Shown here: positions 19,834 through 28,900 of the stretch, piece after piece | Numbering within the stretch: position 1 is the first letter of the stretch | Layout: each line of letters opens with the position of its first letter | Assembly: GCA_018969715.1 (NCBI GenBank) | Contig: JAGWXT010000003.1 | Location: 124,001-188,000, forward strand | From: Actinomycetales bacterium | GTDB taxonomy: Bacteria > Actinomycetota > Actinomycetes > S36-B12 > UBA5976 | Reading direction: 5' to 3' | Length of the DNA stretch: 64,000 bases | Program-made: the position numbers and the translations under genes | The notes under the pieces: generated by a model | What the model saw: only the letters and a program-made list of their open reading frames with translations | The model's database searches: none | What the model was told of the DNA's origin: nothing

Positions 19834-20727
19834 ATGTCCGATCCCACTCCACCGCCGGCCCTCCCGACGCCCACCCCCGCACCGGCCCTCCCGACGCCCA
19901 CCCTTGCCGACCGTCCCTTTGGTGTCGGTGCCGCCATCGGGTTCGGCTGGCGGCGCACGTGGCGCAACTTCTGGCGCCTGCTGCTTGTCTCCATCGTCTT
20001 CTTCGCGATCACCTTCGGGGTCCAGCTGTTGACCGGCCTTGCCGGGCTCATCGCCGGCGGTGCCGGAGGCCTCGGCGCCGAGGCACTCGGAGCATCGCCG
20101 GACGCCGCAGAACTGGGCTTCGCGGCCGGCAATGCCGGGACCCAGTTCATCGGGGCAGTGGTGAGCTTGCTCGTCAGTCTCTTCCTGCAACTGGGCCTGG
20201 TGCGGATCGCCCTCGGGGTGGCAACGGGAAGCCCGGTCGAGCTGCGTCGACTGTTCCACTTCAGCGGCTTCGGTCGCTTCGTGGGCACCTCCATCGTGGT
20301 CGTCATCGCAATCGCGGCGGCACTTCTCATCACCGTTGGTCCCGGTGTGTGGCTGACCGTGGCGACCGATCAGGTGGCGTGGGCCGTGATCGGCGGCGTG
20401 GTCGGCGCGATCATCGCGATCGTGCTGAGCACGATGTTCACGTTCTACGCGTACGCGATCCTCGATCGAGACGCCCGTGGAGTGTCGAGCCTTGGCGTCT
20501 CGTGGGCGATCGTGCGCCCCCGCTTCTGGGCGGTCATCGGCCTGCAGATCCTGATCGTGCTGATCGTGATCGGACTGCTCATCGGGGCGATCATCCTTGG
20601 CGTGCTCATGCTCTTCGTCGGATTGCTCATCACATTGCCGGCTGTGGGTGTGCTGATCTTCGGCCTGGTTCCCCTCGCGTGGGTGTACGCCTACCGGACG
20701 CTCGCCGGGGAGCCGGTCGCTGTTTGA
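19834..20727 (+). CDS. Multi-TM hypothetical membrane protein with Pro-rich N-terminus
   Basis: FGVGAAIGFGWRRTWRNFWRLLLVSIVFFAITFGV...; PALPTPT repeats. Confidence 0.75.
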   Translation: MSDPTPPPALPTPTPAPALPTPTLADRPFGVGAAIGFGWRRTWRNFWRLLLVSIVFFAITFGVQLLTGLAGLIAGGAGGLGAEALGASPDAAELGFAAGNAGTQFIGAVVSLLVSLFLQLGLVRIALGVATGSPVELRRLFHFSGFGRFVGTSIVVVIAIAAALLITVGPGVWLTVATDQVAWAVIGGVVGAIIAIVLSTMFTFYAYAILDRDARGVSSLGVSWAIVRPRFWAVIGLQILIVLIVIGLLIGAIILGVLMLFVGLLITLPAVGVLIFGLVPLAWVYAYRTLAGEPVAV

Positions 20728-22079
20728 TCCACCGCTGCCAACAGCGGAAGGTGGACGCGCACCTGCAGCCCTCCCGCGGGTGCGCGTCCGGCCTCGGCAT
20801 CCCCGCCGGCAGCACGAGCGGTCTCTCGAACGAGAGCCAGGCCAAGCCCAGACCCCCCCGGGTGTGCAGTTGATCCCCGCATGAACCGCTCGAAGATCCC
20901 CGTCTGCTCCACCGCTGCAACTCCGGGACCGTCATCCTCAACCGACAGCACCACCGAGTCAGCGTGGGTTGCCGCCTGCACACGCACCGTTGTCCGAGCG
21001 TAGGCAAGGGCGTTGGCCAGCAGTTCATCGATCAACCGGTTGAGCATGCTCTCCGAGAAGCGGACGAAGAGCGCCTCCGCGGCACTCACCTCGATGACGA
21101 GCCCTCGTTCCTGAGCCACCACCGTGGCCGCTTGACACCTTGCCTCGACGATGGCGCCGAGATCGACCTCATCGTGACCTGTGCGCTGCGCATCGGATCG
21201 AGCAAGGGCCAGCAACTGCTCGATGCGATGGTTGAGTCGGTCGACCTCAAGCGTCGCGGCAGCCACCTCGATGCCAATCGCCGGATTGTCGGTCATATCC
21301 CCGATCGCCTCAAGTCGAAGCCGCACTCCGGTCAACGGTGAGCGCAGGTGATGAGATGCCTCAGCGGCGACGCGATCGGCGCGTGTGATGTGGCCGCGCA
21401 ATCTGCCCACCATGGAATTCAGCACGCGGGCGAGGGAGCGAACCTCACCGGGTCCATCGTCTTCTGCGAGGAGTGGAACGTTGGGTCCCGCCAGTAAGGC
21501 CGCCTGGCTGGACAGGCGCGCCAGTGGGCGGGTGATGGTCGCGGCGAGCAGCAGTCCGAGCAGCGCGGCGGTGAGGGTGACGGCAGCCACCGCCACCGCT
21601 AGCCAGAGCAGCGTCTGACGGACGAGTTGCGCCACCCTGGCATCGGGAAGGGACGTTCGCACGACGGCCACGATCTCGCTGCCACGGAGTACCGGCGCTG
21701 CCGCGTAACGCAGATCCCCGCCGACAGTCAGCGAGGGCCTCGCGTCCGACGCAAGCACACCGGTGAATGCCCGTTCGATCTCGGGGCGGTCAAATTGTCG
21801 CCCCAGCGGGGAGGCGTCACTGTCGCTGATCAACCGCCGCTGTGGATCGACGACGATAACTCGGGTTCCGGTGCGCTCGGCACACAGTTGGGTTGCGCGG
21901 GGCCATCCCTGCTCCGGCTGGGCACTGAGGAGCACCGCACACGCGAGGGTTGCGTTGTCCAGTCCATGGACGAAGGTCTCCTGCACCGCGCGCCCCGCGA
22001 TCAGGGCCAGGGGCAGGGCCAGCAGCAGTGCGACGACCGCACTCAACAGGGCCATGGCACCTGCGATGCGGCCTGTCAT
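20691..22079 (-). CDS. Two-component sensor histidine kinase
   Basis: H-box ASHHLRSPLTGVRLRLE, N-box LIDELLANALAYA, G-box DDGPGV and GSGLGLALVRETA; ATGA overlap with regulator gene. Confidence 0.93.
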   Translation of the reverse strand: MTGRIAGAMALLSAVVALLLALPLALIAGRAVQETFVHGLDNATLACAVLLSAQPEQGWPRATQLCAERTGTRVIVVDPQRRLISDSDASPLGRQFDRPEIERAFTGVLASDARPSLTVGGDLRYAAAPVLRGSEIVAVVRTSLPDARVAQLVRQTLLWLAVAVAAVTLTAALLGLLLAATITRPLARLSSQAALLAGPNVPLLAEDDGPGEVRSLARVLNSMVGRLRGHITRADRVAAEASHHLRSPLTGVRLRLEAIGDMTDNPAIGIEVAAATLEVDRLNHRIEQLLALARSDAQRTGHDEVDLGAIVEARCQAATVVAQERGLVIEVSAAEALFVRFSESMLNRLIDELLANALAYARTTVRVQAATHADSVVLSVEDDGPGVAAVEQTGIFERFMRGSTAHPGGSGLGLALVRETARAAGGDAEAGRAPAGGLQVRVHLPLLAAVDQTATGSPASVR

Positions 22080-22738
22080 TCGGTGGGGGGTGCGAGCTGA
22101 TATCCGATTCCGCGCACGGTGCGAATCACCACCGATGGGCCCAGCTTGCGCCGCAAGGAGGAGATGTGCACATCCAGGGTCTTGCCAGTGCCAAACCACA
22201 CCGGATCCCAAATGCGTGCGAACAACTCCTGTCGCGGCACAACGCGGCCGGGCTCCTCTGCGAGCACGCTGAGGAGATCGAACTCCTTGACAGTGAGGTC
22301 GATTGCGGAGTGATCGATGGTCACAGTGCGCCGGGAGCGATCGATCTGCAGTCCTCCGGCAGTGATCGGTCGCTCGGCATGACGGCGGCGGCCGATCGCC
22401 CGAATTCGGGCAACAACCTCGCGCACACTGAAGGGCTTCACAACGTAGTCGTCGGCGCCGAGCTCCAGGCCGACGATCCGATCGGACTCCTCACCCCGGG
22501 CACTGAGAATGATGACCGGAATATCGCTGACGCGGCGCAGGTCCCGCAGGACATCCAATCCGTCGATGTCGGGCAGCCCCAGATCGAGTAGGACCGTATC
22601 GGGATGAGGCGCGGCGAGAACAGCGGCCGTCACCCCCGTGCCATGGCCGAGGTGTGTCACGCCCAGACCGTGCCTTCGCAGCCCGGCGAGGAGTGGCTCC
22701 GCGACAGTTGGTTCATCCTCGACCACAAGCACCCGCAC
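22076..22738 (-). CDS. OmpR/PhoB-family response regulator
   Basis: VLVVEDEPTVAEPL, LDLGLPDIDGLDV, KPFSVREVVARIRA, winged helix TLDVHISSLRRKLG; GTG start. Confidence 0.93.
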   Translation of the reverse strand: MRVLVVEDEPTVAEPLLAGLRRHGLGVTHLGHGTGVTAAVLAAPHPDTVLLDLGLPDIDGLDVLRDLRRVSDIPVIILSARGEESDRIVGLELGADDYVVKPFSVREVVARIRAIGRRRHAERPITAGGLQIDRSRRTVTIDHSAIDLTVKEFDLLSVLAEEPGRVVPRQELFARIWDPVWFGTGKTLDVHISSLRRKLGPSVVIRTVRGIGYQLAPPTE

Positions 22739-22917
22739 CCAGCCATAGTCGCATGCGCAGTGGGACCTGCGTTTCACGCACGCCCGGACGTTACCTGCAC
22801 CTAACCCACCGCGAACTCGCCACTGGTGTCGGGCCCCTACCGTCGAATCCAGTTGACCACTCTGCCCGGGAAGACAAGCTCCTCGGGGGGTCAACCCGAC
22901 TGGAAGGGAGAACGCAG

Positions 22918-23274
22918 ATGGAGCGACGAACATCGCTGGTCCTGGCTGCCACGGTGACGGGGGTTCTGCTCACCGGCACGCTGGCAACCGTGGCGGTCAT
23001 GGGGGCGACGAAATCAGTTGAGCAGGCGCGACTGGCGACGGTGCCAGTGGCACCGAGTGCGTCGATGGTGCCGCCACCCGAGGACTCGCTGATGGCGCCG
23101 ACGGGTGACCACAAGGAGGAGTACGAGGAGGGTGACCACGAGGAGGAGTACGGGGAGGGTGACCACAAGGAGGAGTACGAGGAGGGTGACCACGAGGAGG
23201 AGTACGAGGAGGGTGACCACGAGGAGGAGTACGGGGAGGGTGACCACGAGGAGTACGCAGACGATGACGACTAA
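22918..23274 (+). CDS. Membrane-anchored/exported acidic repeat protein (GDHxEEYxE)n
   Basis: 118 aa: N-terminal hydrophobic segment then five 9-residue acidic repeats; upstream gaaggga at appropriate spacing. Confidence 0.8.
   Translation: MERRTSLVLAATVTGVLLTGTLATVAVMGATKSVEQARLATVPVAPSASMVPPPEDSLMAPTGDHKEEYEEGDHEEEYGEGDHKEEYEEGDHEEEYEEGDHEEEYGEGDHEEYADDDD
23104..23259 (+). repeat. 27-bp tandem repeat ggtgaccacraggaggagtacgrggag, 5 copies plus degenerate partial copy
   Basis: Direct reading. Confidence 0.95.
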
Positions 23275-23306
23275 CCGGCACGAACAACACGTCGTGGGCG
23301 GCCACC

Positions 23307-23879
23307 ATGGCTGACCTCCCTTGGACGTGGCTGGCCATCCGGGCCAGTGGTGTCACGGCGTGGGGATTGCTCAGCGCCGTCATGATCTGGGGACTGCTGT
23401 TGCGCACGCGCCTGATCCCTGCGCTGGCGCCGCGGTCACTGGTGTCGATGCACCGGTGGCTATCGGCGCTGGCTCTGGCCTTCCTTTTCGCCCACGCAGG
23501 CCTACTGCTCATCGACCCGGTGGTGAGATTCACGCCACTTGAGATCCTCGTGCCCGGTATTGCGCCGTGGCAGCCAGTTGCTGTCGGTTGCGGGATCCTC
23601 GCCATGTGGGCGATGCTCCCCACCTCCATCCTCGGCCGGTGGCGGATCATCCGTGGGCCCCGTGCCGGCACCTGGTTCCGAATCTCGCACCGGATCGCAT
23701 TCATCGCCTGGCCGCTGGCAACCGCGCACTTCGTGCTCGCCGGCTCCGATGCGACAGTGGACTGGATCATCGGCAGCGTCATCGCGGTCACGACAGTGCT
23801 GGGATTCCTGGTACTGGTGCGTGGCCTCAGTGGGAGTCGTCCCTCGCTGACTCGACGGGCAGTACCTCAGACTGTGTGA
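23307..23879 (+). CDS. Ferric-reductase-like transmembrane (heme b) protein
   Basis: About 5-6 TM helices with paired His: SMHRWLS, FAHAGLLL, ISHRIAF, TAHFVLAG. Confidence 0.8.
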   Translation: MADLPWTWLAIRASGVTAWGLLSAVMIWGLLLRTRLIPALAPRSLVSMHRWLSALALAFLFAHAGLLLIDPVVRFTPLEILVPGIAPWQPVAVGCGILAMWAMLPTSILGRWRIIRGPRAGTWFRISHRIAFIAWPLATAHFVLAGSDATVDWIIGSVIAVTTVLGFLVLVRGLSGSRPSLTRRAVPQTV

Positions 23880-24768
23880 CCAGTAGACCCGGCAGTCCGC
23901 GTGCGGCAAGCCAGTTGCGCGCGGCTGTCGGGTCACAGGACATCACGCTGGTGGCAGCCGCATCCGCCCACCAGCCTGCCACTCCCCACACACTCGCCTG
24001 AAGGATCGCATCGTCTTGCGGGTTTCTGCCGGTAGCCGGGTCGATGATGTGGTGAAAGCGTCCCCACCGTCGCCGCAGGGAGGTGGATGTGACAACCGCC
24101 CGTGCCGGTATCGGCGCCGCCCACACGACCTCATGGAGCACGGGCAGCTCCTCGGAAGACCGGACTGGACCAGCCAACGGCCCGGCTGTGCGGGGTGGCC
24201 GCGCCCGTTCATCGGCAATGACAATGCGCCACGCGTCTGCATCATGAGGTGTTCCGGCAACGACGACATCGCCACCGAGGTTGACGAGCACGCCGGTCGC
24301 GCCAGCGGTCAGTAGTTCAGCGGTGATGAGGTCGGCGGCAAGGCCCTTGCCGATACCACCGGGATCGAGCTCGACGCCGGCGGGCAGGGAGATGGAATTG
24401 TCGGTCACGCGAACTCCCGCCATACCGGGGGAGGGCTCACTCACCGAGGATGGCCTGGGGTCCTGCTCGACAACCCACGCGAAGTCACGGTCGTAGCCGG
24501 CAGCCCGCAGCGCTGGCAGGACCGTTGGGTCGTAGCGCCCGTCGGTACGCTGCCAAGCGACCATCATGCGGGAGACAAGAAGGTGCAGATCCTCGCCAAC
24601 CGGCTGCTCCCCCATGCCGGCGGCTGCGTTGAGTCGGCTCAGGGCGCTGTCTGGACGAAAGCGCGACCAGCAGCCTTCGAGTATCCCGACGCGATCCACG
24701 GCGCACGTCAACAGGGCACCGACGTGCGTCGTCGGTGCATCCACCCGGACGACGCAGTCGGTGCCCAT
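23827..24768 (-). CDS. apbE: FAD:protein FMN transferase (ApbE)
   Basis: FRAMGTDCVVRV, ELDPGGIGKGLAADL, VNLGGDVVVAG, HHIIDPATGR; may instead start at TTG 24804 overlapping upstream stop. Confidence 0.9.
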   Translation of the reverse strand: MGTDCVVRVDAPTTHVGALLTCAVDRVGILEGCWSRFRPDSALSRLNAAAGMGEQPVGEDLHLLVSRMMVAWQRTDGRYDPTVLPALRAAGYDRDFAWVVEQDPRPSSVSEPSPGMAGVRVTDNSISLPAGVELDPGGIGKGLAADLITAELLTAGATGVLVNLGGDVVVAGTPHDADAWRIVIADERARPPRTAGPLAGPVRSSEELPVLHEVVWAAPIPARAVVTSTSLRRRWGRFHHIIDPATGRNPQDDAILQASVWGVAGWWADAAATSVMSCDPTAARNWLAARGLPGLLVTQSEVLPVESARDDSH

Positions 24769-24800
24769 CGCGCGAAACTCAGCGATCAGGGAACTGGACT

Positions 24801-25154
24801 TCAACTGCCGGCACTCACTGCCTGCGGCTTGGGCTGTGGGGTGGCACGGGGTGAGATGGGTGCGGCCGCAGCCGGTGCGGGAGTCGCGGGTACCGGGACG
24901 CCCGCAGCTGCCAGTGCCCTTCGATACTGCGCCAACCGGTCGGCCTCCGTCTGGAGGGCGGACTCTACGTCGGCCAACGCAAGCTCCCTGCTTTGAAGTT
25001 CCGCAACCGCGCTTGCCAGCTGCGCACGATCGGCGGCCACCTGAGCCTGATCGCTCCCCGTCCGCACCCCGATCACACCCACCAGCCCAAGGAACGCGCT
25101 TGCGGCGATTCCAACGGACATGATCCGACCGGTTGTGGATGGACCTGTGCCCAT
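24801..25154 (-). CDS. Small membrane-anchored coiled-coil protein with Pro/Ala-rich tail
   Basis: TM helix IMSVGIAASAFLGLVGVIG then heptad-like VAADRAQLASAVAELQSRELALADVESALQTEADRLAQYRRAL. Confidence 0.65.
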   Translation of the reverse strand: MGTGPSTTGRIMSVGIAASAFLGLVGVIGVRTGSDQAQVAADRAQLASAVAELQSRELALADVESALQTEADRLAQYRRALAAAGVPVPATPAPAAAAPISPRATPQPKPQAVSAGS

Positions 25155-25335
25155 GACTGCCTCCTTTGCTGATTACCGCTCGAACATGGATGGATTCGAC
25201 GGTAGGCGCCACGCGTGAAGATCACCGCAGGGGACGGTGAAGGCAAGGTAAGGTCCGACTCTGCGGCGGGATTGCGGGCCAGGGGCGTGGACTGCCGATG
25301 ACCGCTGAGGCAGCCGGACGGAAGGGCTTCATAAC

Positions 25336-26574
25336 GTGAGGGCGCAGGCAGCGGCTGTGATGGCCGAGGTGGATCGACTTGGACAGGTGGACGAGGCATG
25401 CAGTCTTCGTGTCACTGGGGTTCGGTTCGTCCCGCTGAGTTACCAATTCCCTGCCGGTGATGAGCAACGCTGGTCCGGTGGGATCCTCCCCGGTGTGACC
25501 GCCGGGGTCATCGAGGTGACCACCGACGACGGCATTGTGGGCTATGGGGAGACCTATGCGGCGACATTCGCTCCGACGGTTGTCGGGGCGATCATCGCCC
25601 ACCTTGAGCCGCTGCTCATCGGATCACCCGCTGGCGAGATCACGCGCACGTGGCAGCGGTGCTGGTCCCGCCACCTCTACTGGGCGCGATCAGGTGCCCT
25701 TGTCGCGACCCTGTCGGGAATCGAGATGGCGCTGTGGGATGTCTGCGGGCGCGCCCTCGGTCGGCCGGTGTACGACCTACTCGGCGCAACCGGTCGCACC
25801 GACATCGCCTGCTACGCCTCCGGTGGAATGCAGAAGCCACCTGCGTCCCTGCGGGCTGAGCAAGCCGGCTATGTCGCCGCCGGTTTCGGTGGCAGCAAGA
25901 TTCGCGGCGGTCACGATGCCGGTCACGATGCCGAGGTGGCGGCGACAGCACGGGATGCGGTCGGCCCGTCGTTCCCATTGGCGGTCGACGCCGTTCAGGG
26001 CAGCAACCCGCAACCATGGACGCAACGTGAGGCTATTGCCGCCGGCCGGGCCTTAGCGCAGTACGACCTGCTGTGGCTTGAGGAGCCGTGTGGTGCACTC
26101 GACATCGAGGGCTACGTTGCCTGCCGACGGGTGCTTCCGATGCCGATCGCGGGAGGCGAGACCCTCACCACGGCACTGGAGTTCCTGCCGTTCTTCGAGG
26201 CTGGTGCCTTCGACATCGTCCAGCCTGATGCCGCGCACACCGGCGGAATCGGTGAGGCCTTGAAAGTGGCCCGCCTCGCGGAGCTCTACGGTGTGCGTAC
26301 CGCGATGCACGTATGGGGCTCGGGGATCTGCGTTCGCGGGAATGCGCACGTTGCCTTCGCCGCGGAGTCCTGTGACTGGCTGGAGTATCCGACGATCCCC
26401 AACCCGCTTATCGCCGCCTTGCAGCAGCAGCCGCTCACCCCGCACGGGGGGCGCGTGAGCCGTCCAGTGGAGCCGGGGCTGGGGGTGATGATGCCTCCGA
26501 GTGCGGTCGCGGACTACCAGTTCACGGCCGGCAACGCCTACCGGTTCGCGCGCGCACGGGGCGCTGACGGCTGA
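25336..26574 (+). CDS. Mandelate racemase/enolase-superfamily protein
   Basis: GSKIRGGHD, LAVDAVQG, LLWLEEPCG, PIAGGETL, MHVWGSGI; start uncertain. Confidence 0.88.
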   Translation: MRAQAAAVMAEVDRLGQVDEACSLRVTGVRFVPLSYQFPAGDEQRWSGGILPGVTAGVIEVTTDDGIVGYGETYAATFAPTVVGAIIAHLEPLLIGSPAGEITRTWQRCWSRHLYWARSGALVATLSGIEMALWDVCGRALGRPVYDLLGATGRTDIACYASGGMQKPPASLRAEQAGYVAAGFGGSKIRGGHDAGHDAEVAATARDAVGPSFPLAVDAVQGSNPQPWTQREAIAAGRALAQYDLLWLEEPCGALDIEGYVACRRVLPMPIAGGETLTTALEFLPFFEAGAFDIVQPDAAHTGGIGEALKVARLAELYGVRTAMHVWGSGICVRGNAHVAFAAESCDWLEYPTIPNPLIAALQQQPLTPHGGRVSRPVEPGLGVMMPPSAVADYQFTAGNAYRFARARGADG

Positions 26575-27545
26575 CCGTCGGCGGGATACAGCTGGCGATC
26601 GACGATGAAGCGGGCCGCGGTGACCGTTGGGGGTGGCGACGGTTGGGAGCGCAGGGAGACATTGAGGAAGAGCACCACCACGAGCACAGCGGCCATCTGG
26701 AACAGGGAGACCAGCAGGGCCGTTGCGGCTAGCGCCAGCCAGCCGGGTAGGGGCGTCTGGCTCCACAGTCGGTAGACCAGCCCGGCCACGATCGCGGCGC
26801 TGAGTGTGCCCATTGCGGCCAAGCTGAGCGCAAGCAGGCGCGCAAAGGCGGTATCGGCGAATGCGGCCATGCCCGCGACACCGTGCATCACCAGTGGCAG
26901 CAGGCTCATCCGGGAACGCCCCGCGGTGCGGTGCCCACGATCGAGGGGAACTCGCTCAAGAGGCAGCCGGCAGCGCATCAGTGTTGCCGGGTAGTGATTC
27001 CACAGTTCGGGCATCAGGGAGATGCGCGTCACGGCGGCCGCGGGCAGGAGGGAGAAGTTCCCGAAGTCGAGACGCTGACCGGTGAGAGCCCGGAAGAGCC
27101 AGCGGTAGGTCACATAGGAGACACGGAAGCCCCACGCCTCGGATCGCTTGCGCCGCTCGGCGACGATGATCGCATCGGGGCGGTTGCCGTGGGCCTGCCA
27201 GAGGGCAGGGCAGTCCGCGGGACGATCCTCACCATCGGCATCCATGATCAGGACGGCGTCGAAGCAGTTCCGTTGTGCCAGGTCAACCAGGCCGGCAGCG
27301 ATCGCACGCTGATGACCGACGTTGACCCCCAGCCGGATCACCTCCACCGGCCGTGAGGTCAGAGCGGCGAAGTCCAGGGTGCATGGCTCAGTTGAGCCAT
27401 CGTCCACGATGACGAGTGTGTGCTCCGGCAGCCCGGTGTCGGCGTTCAATCCGCTGAGCAGGGGGGCTATGCACGACCAGTCGTTGAAGACCGGGGTGAG
27501 GATCGCCAGCCGTGGTGATCGGCCATGCACCTCGGCTTCGGGCAC
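26538..27545 (-). CDS. Glycosyltransferase family 2 (membrane, polyprenyl-phosphate type)
   Basis: LAILTPVFNDWSCI, VIVDDGST, VLIMDADGEDRP; two C-terminal TM helices. Confidence 0.88.
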   Translation of the reverse strand: MPEAEVHGRSPRLAILTPVFNDWSCIAPLLSGLNADTGLPEHTLVIVDDGSTEPCTLDFAALTSRPVEVIRLGVNVGHQRAIAAGLVDLAQRNCFDAVLIMDADGEDRPADCPALWQAHGNRPDAIIVAERRKRSEAWGFRVSYVTYRWLFRALTGQRLDFGNFSLLPAAAVTRISLMPELWNHYPATLMRCRLPLERVPLDRGHRTAGRSRMSLLPLVMHGVAGMAAFADTAFARLLALSLAAMGTLSAAIVAGLVYRLWSQTPLPGWLALAATALLVSLFQMAAVLVVVLFLNVSLRSQPSPPPTVTAARFIVDRQLYPADGQPSAPRARANR

Positions 27546-27595
27546 CTGTGCAGCCTAGATCACCGGGCGCCGAGCAGGAGCCGCGCTGGCAGCGC

Positions 27596-28390
27596 CTAGG
27601 GGCTGACCGGACCGCTCGGGGCAACGGCGTCCAGCCCGCTGAGGGGGCGGCACTCCGTGGCGACCGTCCATCGCCATCCAGCGTCGGTGCGCAGCCAGTC
27701 ATGGGTGACCGGCAGCTGCGGGTCCAGCGTCAGCAGCCGCTCACGGCTGCTGTCGAAGAAGCGAGCCAGGCCGTCACGATCCGCTTCCGCCGGCTGGAGT
27801 CGATCCGACAGCGTGATGGCAGCTGTGGCCTGATAGCCGGCACTGCCATCGGCGAGCGTGCAGGCGGTGGCATCAATGATCGGACCGGTCAGGCCGTCAT
27901 CACCCCAGATGGTCAGCCCCGTTGCGGCGAAGAGGATCTCCTGCATCGCGGAGTCCACGCCGAATCCGGTCTGCAGGGCGGAGCCATACGTTGCCTGCCC
28001 ATTGCGCAGTGAGGAGAGGCTGCCGACCTGAGTGGCGATGGCGATGGCGAGCACCAGTAGTGCGATGGCGGCCGAGATTGCCTTGGCCCGACGTGGCCGA
28101 AATGCCGTCAGGATGAACATCACCGTGGCCACCAGGCCCGCGGCAAGCCCGGCAGCACCACTGACGACTGCCAGCGTTGTTGCCGAGGAGCACCCCTCCC
28201 CGAGGCAGCCGACCGAGCCGATGGACAGATAGAGCAGGACGGGCGGAATGAGCAGGGTGAGGACCAGCGATCCAAGGGCGAGGAGGGCGGCGATGATCCG
28301 GACCAGTGGGCGTCGGTGGCGCTCAGGCTCTCGCGCCGGCGCGCCCTCAGTGCGCGCCTCCGTTGGCTCCTGCGGGGGTTCAATCAGCAT
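27596..28390 (-). CDS. Hypothetical membrane protein
   Basis: Several TM helices, no family recognised. Confidence 0.6.
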   Translation of the reverse strand: MLIEPPQEPTEARTEGAPAREPERHRRPLVRIIAALLALGSLVLTLLIPPVLLYLSIGSVGCLGEGCSSATTLAVVSGAAGLAAGLVATVMFILTAFRPRRAKAISAAIALLVLAIAIATQVGSLSSLRNGQATYGSALQTGFGVDSAMQEILFAATGLTIWGDDGLTGPIIDATACTLADGSAGYQATAAITLSDRLQPAEADRDGLARFFDSSRERLLTLDPQLPVTHDWLRTDAGWRWTVATECRPLSGLDAVAPSGPVSP

Positions 28391-28900
28391 GGGTGGACCC
28401 TAGCCCGCTGACTCGGTCAACCGAGCGATGGCAGCTCGAGCGACACCCCCAAGGTGGCTGCTATTTGTCGGTGCGCTTTTGACGCCTATTGGCGCACACA
28501 CGGCTCGCATCGGGTGAGGTGATCCGTCTCGGACCTTAGTTCGTTGGTCCACATTTGTTCCCGGTCCACTCACCTTCGGCTGCTCGTGTCGTGGTGGTGG
28601 TCTTGTCTCGGCCGGTGGGCGTCCCGAGGACTTGGTCGATGTCCTACTCCTTGCGGGTCGCGGCGAGAGGTGCCGATATCCTCATGGGCGCTGATGAGCG
28701 ACCGCGACAGCCAATTCAAGGGGTCGGGCGCGACGGGCCTCGTGGATCCTGAACCACTATGTTGCTGACCCTGCGCCTCAGTGGGTGGGTGCTCGGTTGA
28801 GGGCATCGATGTGTCGGTCAAGGAGGCTCGCAGTGGACGCCTGTGATTGCCCAAGGAGAAGACATTCAGCGTTGCTGGAGGCCCACGTGGAGGTGGCGCC

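Noticed and set aside
23014-23791. Minus-strand ORFs with VTLLVLLLV or RGHPPRTPP repeats
   Set aside because: They are antisense readings of the 27-bp acidic repeat
28400-28890. Possible IS/transposase remnant in intergenic region before sbtA
   Set aside because: Short ORFs only, no recognisable transposase motif or terminal inverted repeats found by eye
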